Of a DNA stretch of 5,423 bases, positions 1 through 5,423 are shown piece by piece (within the stretch, counting starts at the first letter, position 1; every line of letters begins with the position of its first letter). Source of the stretch: Sphingobium sp. (lineage in GTDB: Bacteria > Pseudomonadota > Alphaproteobacteria > Sphingomonadales > Sphingomonadaceae). The notes under the pieces were generated by a model. That model did not search any database. It saw only the letters and a program-made list of their open reading frames with translations, and was not told the DNA's origin. The stretch lies in the NCBI GenBank assembly GCA_017745115.1, contig JAGIAA010000073.1, forward strand, positions 1 through 5,423. The letters run 5' to 3'. The position numbers and the translations under genes were made by a program.

Positions 1-20
1 CTGTAATTGACGGCGAGCGC

Positions 21-29
21 TGTTATATT
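21..29 (+). promoter_or_regulatory. Candidate extended -10 promoter for the membrane-protein cluster
   Basis: TGTTATATT matches the extended -10 pattern TGnTATAAT with five of six hexamer bases. Transcription would start near 35–38, giving a leader of about 35 bases. The -35 position (1–6, CTGTAA, 17-base spacing) is a poor match, which is tolerated in extended -10 promoters. The TTGACG at 7–12 is only 11 bases away and cannot act as its -35. The window begins here, so a better promoter further upstream cannot be excluded. Confidence 0.4.
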
Positions 30-40
30 CATGTGCGAGG

Positions 41-65
41 GGCGTCAGAACGCCAAGGAAAGGAA
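41..65 (+). promoter_or_regulatory. Leader hairpin next to a double ribosome binding site
   Basis: GGCGT (41–45) pairs perfectly with ACGCC (50–54) around a four-base CAGA loop. The purine run AAGGAAAGGAA (55–65) follows at once and holds two AGGA cores; the second lies 7 bases before the ATG at 72. If transcription starts near 36, the hairpin sits at the extreme 5' end of the mRNA, where such stems can slow decay. The ribosome binding site is well supported. Any role for the 5-bp hairpin is inference. Confidence 0.45.
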
Positions 66-71
66 CTGCCC

Positions 72-497
72 ATGCCCAGCAAGAAGAGCACGGATAAGCA
101 GGACGGCGACGTCGCCGTCATGGATGCTCCCGAAGCCACGACGCGCGGCTGGCGCGAACAGGCCGAGGATTTTGCCGGCCAGGCCAAGGACGCCGCCCGC
201 AGCGGCGCCAACAGCGCCAAGAACGTGACCGGTGAAGCCCTGCATGGCCTGTCCAAGCTGATCGCCGACACCGCGGCAACCGTCGACGACAAGCTCGGCC
301 CGCAATATGGCGATTATGCCCGCAAGGCTGCGGAAGCCGTCTCCGGCGCCGCCAAGTCGCTGGACGACAAGGACCTCGACCAGCTCGCCGAGGATGCCCG
401 CAACTTCGTGCGCAAGAGCCCGGCCGTGGCGATCGGTGCCGCCGCTATCGTCGGCTTCGTCCTTATGCGCATGATGCGCGGCTCCAGCGACGACTGA
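72..497 (+). CDS. DUF883/ElaB-YqjD-like tail-anchored membrane protein (141 aa)
   Basis: A small soluble helical protein held in the inner membrane by a C-terminal anchor. Residues 1–25 are polar and probably disordered. Residues 26–115 are rich in Ala, Asp, Lys and Gln and should form long amphipathic helices, as in LEA-like or apolipoprotein-like proteins. Residues 113–135 carry the DUF883-type ending: a short basic stretch, a Pro, an Ala/Gly-rich membrane helix and a basic end (RMMR). In E. coli the relatives YqjD and ElaB are stationary-phase inner-membrane proteins that associate with ribosomes; whether this one does is unknown. The ATG at 72 is preferred over an in-frame GTG at 33 because AAGGAAAGGAA sits just before it and the leader hairpin lies between the two. 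It is the first gene of a four-gene run; 38 bases separate it from the next. Assignment to the superfamily is fairly sure, exact orthology is not. Confidence 0.82.
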   Translation: MPSKKSTDKQDGDVAVMDAPEATTRGWREQAEDFAGQAKDAARSGANSAKNVTGEALHGLSKLIADTAATVDDKLGPQYGDYARKAAEAVSGAAKSLDDKDLDQLAEDARNFVRKSPAVAIGAAAIVGFVLMRMMRGSSDD

Positions 498-535
498 ACA
501 ACGGCAACGAATAAGGCGGGTCGAGCGAGCGGCTG

Positions 536-907
536 ATGGATGATGATGAGGCGGGCGCAGAGAATGCGCGAAAAGGGCCGCCGCCCGACTCGATCCACGC
601 GAGCGTCGAGCGGCTCATCGCGTCCGGAAAGGATCTGGCCGAAGCTGAAATCAGCTGGGCCAAGCTCAAGGGCCGCAGCCTCGCCTCGCTCCTCCGCAAG
701 GGCCTGTTGTTCGGCATTCTCGCTACGACCGGGCTCATGGTCGGCTTTTCGCTCCTCCTCGTTGCGAGCATCGTCGCCATCGCACCGCATGTGGGTGGCC
801 TGCTGTATGCCACGCTCATCATGATCGGTGTCGCTTTCGCGCTCGCCATCATCTTCGGCCTGCTGGCCCGGAATGCGTTCCGCGAGATGATCGGGGAGGA
901 CGAATGA
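536..907 (+). CDS. DUF1469/YqjE-like two-helix membrane protein ("phage holin family", 123 aa)
   Basis: Residues 1–20 are acidic and polar. Residues 20–52 form an amphipathic helix (SVERLIASGKDLAEAEISW) typical of the DUF1469/Phage_holin_3_6 family, followed by two hydrophobic helices at about 56–82 and 88–111 and a short charged tail. The database label "holin" reflects a fold resemblance: there is no endolysin or other phage gene nearby, and the E. coli counterpart yqjE sits in the chromosomal yqjD-yqjE-yqjK operon, as here. Family function is not established; a cell-envelope or stress role is inferred. The in-frame stop at 512–514 leaves ATG 536 as the only ordinary start. Its ribosome binding site is weak (AAGG about 20 bases upstream), so coupling to the gene before is likely. 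The stop overlaps the next start as ATGA. Confidence 0.82.
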   Translation: MDDDEAGAENARKGPPPDSIHASVERLIASGKDLAEAEISWAKLKGRSLASLLRKGLLFGILATTGLMVGFSLLLVASIVAIAPHVGGLLYATLIMIGVAFALAIIFGLLARNAFREMIGEDE

Positions 908-1254
908 GCAAGGCGGACAAGGAGCGCGAGATCGCCAGGGCCCGCGAGCGTGCGGACCTGGCGCGCATGCGCTTCGGCAATGCCGTGAGCAGCGTCCTGC
1001 ATCGCCTGACACCCGATAATCTGCGCGCCGAAGCGATCGAGGTGGTGAGCGACCAGCTCGAGCAGGCAAAGAATGACCTTTTGAAGCGCTTCAAGCATTG
1101 GCCGGTGGCGCTCGGCACTGTTGCCGCCGCCGCCCTCGCCGTCCTCTTCTGGCGGCCGGCACGCGTGGCGGCGCGCTATGTACTGCGCGCCGCCACCATC
1201 GCCTGGTCGATGCGCGATTTATGGAGATCGAAGAATGGCCGAGAAAACACGTAA
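904..1254 (+). CDS. Small coiled-coil, single-helix membrane protein (DUF3618/YqjK-like, 116 aa)
   Basis: Residues 1–25 are highly charged and helical, rich in Arg, Glu and Ala. Residues 26–64 continue as amphipathic helix broken at Leu-Thr-Pro (35–37). Residues 66–83 form a short hydrophobic helix (WPVALGTVAAAALAVLFW), followed by a basic, amphipathic C-terminus. The layout (charged helix, LTP turn, helix, Pro-led membrane segment) resembles DUF3618 proteins, and position in the operon resembles yqjK; I cannot choose between these without a profile search. The ATG at 904 overlaps the stop of the preceding gene by four bases, with GGGGAGGA (893–900) just before it, so the two should be translated together. 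The 3' end overlaps the next gene by 20 bases. Function unknown; its setting suggests a partner of the neighbouring membrane proteins. Confidence 0.72.
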   Translation: MSKADKEREIARARERADLARMRFGNAVSSVLHRLTPDNLRAEAIEVVSDQLEQAKNDLLKRFKHWPVALGTVAAAALAVLFWRPARVAARYVLRAATIAWSMRDLWRSKNGRENT

Positions 1255-1855
1255 GCCCGCCGCCGCCAAGCCCAAGGCGACCGTGCAAAAGGCCGGGACA
1301 AAGGCCAGGCAAGGTATCGAAAAGGGCATCGAACAGGCTGGCCGCAAGGGCAGCGCGGTGATCACCGATGCCCGCAAGAAGGGTGAGGCCGTCATCACCA
1401 CCGCCCGCAAGCGCGGCGGGGCGGTGATTGCGGATGCCCGAAAAACAGGCGAAGCGGCGTTCAAGACCGCGCGGAAGCGTGGCGAAGCCGCGATCGCAGA
1501 CGCTCTCGAAAAGAGCGAAGCAGCCATTTCGACCGCACGCAAAAAGGGCGGGGCCGCCATATCCACCGTGCGGGAAAAAGGCGGAGCGGTGATCGAGGAC
1601 ACACGCGAAAAAACGGCGCGCGCCGCCGCCGAAACCAATCGCCTCTTCCAGGAACATCCGATCACCGCCGTGGCGGCGGCAGTGGCGGCGGGCGCGGTTC
1701 TCGGCATTTTCCTGCCGCGCCTAAACATCACGAACCGGGCGGGCAAGCTCGCCGGCCGCGCTATCAAGGCTGCGGCTGCAAACGAGGCGGCGCAGCGCGT
1801 GTGGTCGAGCGTACGCGACGCCGGAAAGCCGGAAGACGAAACCGGCACCGACTGA
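1235..1855 (+). CDS. Lys/Ala-rich protein with nine 11-residue repeats and a DUF883-like anchor (206 aa)
   Basis: Four parts are visible. Residues 1–31 are a basic tail (nine Lys/Arg, two Glu) with an AAAKPKA stretch like histone H1 tails. Residues 32–130 are nine gapless 11-residue repeats with the pattern I-x-x-A-R-K-x-G-E/G-A-A/V. Residues 141–163 are a His-Pro-led, Ala/Gly-rich hydrophobic segment ending in Pro-Arg, like the DUF883 anchor of the first gene. Residues 164–206 are an amphipathic Ala-rich helix and an acidic end. Eleven residues make about three helical turns, so the repeats should form one straight amphipathic or coiled-coil helix of about 100 residues, as in LEA proteins, apolipoproteins or synucleins. 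The start at 1235 has GGAG 8 bases upstream (1223–1226); the frame stays open to about 1121, but that part lies inside the preceding gene and looks unlike protein. Function is unknown; tethering nucleoid, ribosome or another surface to the membrane is possible. Confidence 0.82.
   Translation: MAEKTRKPAAAKPKATVQKAGTKARQGIEKGIEQAGRKGSAVITDARKKGEAVITTARKRGGAVIADARKTGEAAFKTARKRGEAAIADALEKSEAAISTARKKGGAAISTVREKGGAVIEDTREKTARAAAETNRLFQEHPITAVAAAVAAGAVLGIFLPRLNITNRAGKLAGRAIKAAAANEAAQRVWSSVRDAGKPEDETGTD
1328..1624 (+). repeat. Coding tandem repeat, nine 33-base units
   Basis: Nine back-to-back 33-base units each encode one 11-residue repeat. Examples in order are IEQAGRKGSAV, ITDARKKGEAV, ITTARKRGGAV and IADARKTGEAA; the last and most decayed is IEDTREKTARA. 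Spacing is exact with no indels. At DNA level the units differ mainly at synonymous positions, so the protein pattern is kept by selection and the array is not a recent expansion. Confidence 0.88.
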
Positions 1856-1952
1856 CTCGTCTGATGCCTTGGCAAGCACGGACCGGACTGATACCGCAGC
1901 GCACAAGGAAAGGCGCGTCCGCGCATGGCACGCGTCTCAAAGGGAGCCAGTC
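1856..1952 (+). other. Intergenic gap with no clear promoter or terminator
   Basis: These 97 bases separate the four-gene cluster from the DUF4170 gene. A TTGGCA at 1869–1874 resembles a -35 element (five of six), but nothing at the right distance makes a convincing -10 (ATACCG or TACCGC near 1891). The GCCGG/CCGGC pair at 1828–1846 lies inside the end of the preceding gene and lacks a T run. The DUF4170 gene could be read from its own weak promoter or by read-through. Confidence 0.4.
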
Positions 1953-2180
1953 TTGAGCCAGTTGTTGCATCTCGTCATGGGCGGCCGCGTCAAGGATCCG
2001 ACGAGCCTTGAATTCGTCGACCCGAAGGCGATCGAGATCGTGGGCGTTTTCCCCAGCTATGCCGACGCCGAAAAGGCATGGCGTGGCGCCGCGCAGCGCA
2101 CGGTCGACGATGCTGAAATGCGGTTTGTGGTGGTGCACCTGCACCGGCTGCTCGACCCCGAGACGGGCCAGCATACCTGA
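1953..2180 (+). CDS. DUF4170 family protein (75 aa), TTG start
   Basis: A small soluble alpha/beta protein of unknown function. The conserved features I recognise in DUF4170 are present: the N-terminal HLVMGG strand, an EFVDP segment, IVGVFPSYADAEKAW, then AQRTVDDAEMRF and the C-terminal VHLHRLLDPE. The length agrees with the family. The frame stays open upstream, with another TTG at 1869. The TTG at 1953 is preferred because AAAGGGAG (1939–1946) lies 6 bases before it and the protein then begins MSQLLHLVMGG, the expected family start. There is no signal peptide and no membrane segment. The family occurs as a single-copy small protein in many alphaproteobacteria; no reaction is known to me. 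The stop lies 7 bases from the stop of the convergent rhomboid gene. Confidence 0.85.
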   Translation: MSQLLHLVMGGRVKDPTSLEFVDPKAIEIVGVFPSYADAEKAWRGAAQRTVDDAEMRFVVVHLHRLLDPETGQHT

Positions 2181-2187
2181 CAGGCTA

Positions 2188-2859
2188 TTAGTGGCGCGCC
2201 TGCCGCTTGAAGCGCGAGGCCAAGAGCGGCCGCGCCATCAGCAGGCCGGCGATGAACCCGCCGACATGCGCCCAGACGGCGATGCTGCCGGCTGACCCGC
2301 CAAAGCCCATCCCGGAAAAGCCGATCATGACCTGGATCACCGTCCAGCCGGCGGCGAGCCAGAGTATCCGCAGAAACTGGGCGGAGAACGGCCCGATCGC
2401 GGAGACCTCACGCCGGCTGTAGATCAGCGCGTATATACCGATCACCGCCGAAATCGCCCCGCTCGCGCCGACCATGGGCGCACCGCTCATCGGGTCGGAC
2501 AGCCATTGCGCAATGGCGGCCGCATAAGCGCCGACGACGTAGAGGATGAGGTAGCGGACCGGGCCCAGCAGATGCTCGATCTGACGCCCGCAAAAGATCA
2601 GGATCATCAGGTTAAGGCCGATGTGGATCCAACTCGAATGGACCAGCGTGGCCGTCAGCGGCGTGATCCAGACCGGCAGCCAGGGCAAGGCCGTGGAAAT
2701 ATCCTGTCCGGTCCGCAGCAGCGCTTCGAGCCGCAGCGGAATGAAGCCCGCCAGCGTCGCGATCTCGTCATTATGCCGCGTCACATAAGCAATGAAGAAC
2801 GCGACGAACGTGACCAGCGCCACGGCATCGGTCGTGCGCGCACGCGACATCAAAGCCAT
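2188..2859 (-). CDS. Rhomboid family intramembrane serine protease (223 aa)
   Basis: A polytopic inner-membrane protease that cuts substrate proteins within or near their transmembrane segments. The catalytic pair is present: Ser133 in GASG (131–134), followed by a helix ISAVIGIYAL, and His198 in WAHVGG. The conserved His79-x-x-x-Asn83 of helix 2, preceded by His74, supplies the oxyanion region, and the GRQIEHLLGPVRY loop is typical. About six hydrophobic helices can be counted, the bacterial core layout, with no extra domain. It should therefore be active. The start at 2859 is supported by GGAG 7 bases upstream (2867–2870); Met4 lacks such a site. The gene begins 31 bases after the greA stop on the same strand, so co-transcription with greA is likely. 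The substrate cannot be read from the sequence. Confidence 0.93.
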   Translation of the reverse strand: MALMSRARTTDAVALVTFVAFFIAYVTRHNDEIATLAGFIPLRLEALLRTGQDISTALPWLPVWITPLTATLVHSSWIHIGLNLMILIFCGRQIEHLLGPVRYLILYVVGAYAAAIAQWLSDPMSGAPMVGASGAISAVIGIYALIYSRREVSAIGPFSAQFLRILWLAAGWTVIQVMIGFSGMGFGGSAGSIAVWAHVGGFIAGLLMARPLLASRFKRQARH

Positions 2860-2890
2860 GGCGATGCTCCGCTGCTTCGTGTCGGGCTGT

Positions 2891-3367
2891 TCAGATGAAT
2901 TCGATCTTCTCGACGAGGTAGAACTTGTCGCCCGACGGCACCGTCACTTCGACTTCCTCGCCGACCTGACGGCCGATGAGGGCGCGGCCGAGCGGGCTCG
3001 AATAGCTGATCATCCCCAGCTTGGCGTCTGCCTCGGCCTGGCCGACGATCTGATAGCGCACCGGATGTTCGTCCTCGTCGAGCAACGTCACGGTTGCCCC
3101 GAAGACGATCTTGTCACCGGACAGCTCGGAAGGGTCGATGATCTGGGCACGCGAGAGCTTGTCCTCGATGTCGGCGATGCTCGCCTCGATCTGGCCCTGG
3201 CGCTCCTTGGCGGCGTGATATTCGGCATTTTCGGAAAGATCGCCATGCGCGCGCGCTTCCTCGATCGCATCAACGACGATCGGGCGCTCGGCCTTGAGCG
3301 CGCGAAGCTGATCGCTCAGCTTCTCATACCCAATTGCCAGCATCGGCATCTTCTCAACGGTCGCCAT
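2891..3367 (-). CDS. greA: Transcription elongation factor GreA (158 aa)
   Basis: GreA enters the RNA polymerase secondary channel and stimulates cleavage of the backtracked transcript so that stalled complexes can resume. The N-terminal coiled coil spans about residues 10–76 and carries the acidic tip GDLSENAEY, with Asp43 and Glu46 matching the catalytic Asp41/Glu44 of E. coli GreA. The C-terminal FKBP-like domain follows from about residue 82 ([30 protein letters not shown] and the [11 protein letters not shown] end). Length is normal. The start at 3367 has GGGGAG (3373–3378) 5 bases upstream, and the MATVEKMPM opening is typical. It follows carB after 144 bases, a neighbourhood I associate with sphingomonads, and precedes the rhomboid gene by 31 bases. 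Confidence 0.97.
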   Translation of the reverse strand: MATVEKMPMLAIGYEKLSDQLRALKAERPIVVDAIEEARAHGDLSENAEYHAAKERQGQIEASIADIEDKLSRAQIIDPSELSGDKIVFGATVTLLDEDEHPVRYQIVGQAEADAKLGMISYSSPLGRALIGRQVGEEVEVTVPSGDKFYLVEKIEFI

Positions 3368-3394
3368 TTGGACTCCCCAATATAGTCATCGCCT

Positions 3395-3416
3395 GGCCAA
3401 ACTCAGGTTTTTGGCC
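3395..3416 (-). promoter_or_regulatory. Inverted repeat in the greA leader
   Basis: GGCCAAA (3395–3401) and TTTGGCC (3410–3416) form a perfect 7-bp stem with an 8-base loop; an alternative inner AAAC/GTTT pairing is possible. It ends 17 bases before the greA ribosome binding site, so it would lie in the greA leader RNA. It could be an mRNA structure or an operator for a dimeric regulator. Nothing identifies a binding protein. Confidence 0.45.
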
Positions 3417-3452
3417 GTTTCCGAATGTGCCGGGCTCCTGCACCGGAACGCG

Positions 3453-3477
3453 AACTCCCTTGCCGACGGTCGGTTCC
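3453..3477 (-). promoter_or_regulatory. Candidate EcfG (general stress response) promoter for greA
   Basis: On the - strand GGAAC (3473–3477) is followed after 16 bases by AGTT (3453–3456). The alphaproteobacterial EcfG consensus is GGAAC, 16–17 bases, CGTT, so only the first base of the -10 element differs. The leader to greA would be about 75–80 bases and would contain the 3395–3416 hairpin. A motif this short can occur by chance. Confidence 0.25.
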
Positions 3478-3483
3478 GTCGGC
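3462..3483 (-). promoter_or_regulatory. GC-rich hairpin just after carB
   Basis: GCCGACGG (3462–3469) and CCGTCGGC (3476–3483) make a perfect 8-bp stem with a 6-base loop, 28 bases past the carB stop. On the - strand it is followed by AAGGGAGTT, not a T run, so it is not a standard intrinsic terminator. It could protect the 3' end of carB mRNA, mark a processing site, or pause polymerase. The stem is certain; its role is inferred. Confidence 0.5.
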
Positions 3484-3511
3484 CCGCACTCATTTCTTGT
3501 CTCTTGGAAGA

Positions 3512-5423
<1,912 letters not shown>

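Larger units (their letters stand above)
3368..3511 (-). other. carB–greA intergenic region
   Basis: This 144-base non-coding stretch holds two perfect inverted repeats (3395–3416 and 3462–3483), a candidate EcfG-type promoter (3453–3477), and the greA ribosome binding site (3373–3378). It is the obvious place for expression of greA and the rhomboid gene to be separated from carB. No run of T follows either hairpin on the - strand. Confidence 0.6.

Noticed and set aside
7..12. TTGACG as the -35 element for the cluster promoter
   Set aside because: Only 11 bases separate it from TATATT, and no -10-like hexamer lies 16–18 bases downstream.
33..71. In-frame GTG start at 33 for the first gene
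   Set aside because: No ribosome binding site precedes it, it lies at the predicted transcription start, and a strong double SD serves the ATG at 72.
536..907. "Holin" as evidence of a prophage
   Set aside because: No endolysin, structural, integrase or attachment-site sequence is present. The operon setting matches chromosomal yqjE-like genes.
314..1069. Long - strand open frames opposite the first three cluster genes
   Set aside because: Arg/Ala/Pro-rich shadow sequence with no recognisable domain, while the + strand genes have clear membrane topology, SD sites and operon-type junctions.
1328..1624. 33-base periodicity as a CRISPR array or minisatellite
   Set aside because: There are no spacers between units, the units differ mainly at synonymous positions, and the reading frame is kept. 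This is a coding repeat.
1219..1926. A 235-codon open frame on the - strand opposite the repeat protein
   Set aside because: Its apparent repeats only mirror the 33-base units of the + strand gene, and it runs through the intergenic gap without a start signal.
3379..3384. TATATT on the - strand as a greA -10 element
   Set aside because: It touches the greA ribosome binding site, so the transcript would begin inside or after the SD, and no -35 lies at 16–18 bases.

Overview
The window is GC-rich and densely packed. The gene content points to an alphaproteobacterium, most likely a sphingomonad (Sphingomonas, Sphingobium, Novosphingobium or a relative). The grounds are a carB–greA order, a DUF4170 protein (a family I know mainly from alphaproteobacteria) and the wording of the CarB peptide. 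This placement comes from recognising families, not from a search.

Left part, + strand (about 20–2180). Four small genes are packed tightly (72–497, 536–907, 904–1254, 1235–1855), and two junctions overlap. They encode a DUF883/ElaB-YqjD-like tail-anchored protein, a two-helix DUF1469/YqjE-like ("holin superfamily") membrane protein, a short coiled-coil protein with one membrane helix (DUF3618- or YqjK-like), and a 206-residue Lys/Ala-rich protein. The last has nine tandem 11-residue repeats in front of another DUF883-like anchor. Together they resemble an enlarged version of the enterobacterial yqjD-yqjE-yqjK stress/stationary-phase envelope operon. An extended -10 promoter and a small 5'-leader hairpin lie before the first gene. 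A 97-base gap follows, then a small DUF4170 gene that starts at TTG behind a strong ribosome binding site.

Right part, - strand (2188–5423). Read in its own direction, it holds the C-terminal 636 codons of carB (its start lies beyond the window), a 144-base spacer with two hairpins and a possible stress-sigma promoter, greA, and 31 bases later a rhomboid protease with all active-site residues. The rhomboid and DUF4170 genes converge with 7 bases between their stop codons and no visible intrinsic terminator.

The right half is housekeeping: pyrimidine/arginine precursor synthesis, transcript cleavage and membrane proteolysis. The left half is the less understood part. All four of its proteins look built to sit in or on the inner membrane with a soluble helical domain in the cytoplasm. 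The 11-residue-repeat protein is the most unusual object in the window. I saw no tRNA, rRNA, CRISPR array, insertion sequence or prophage.
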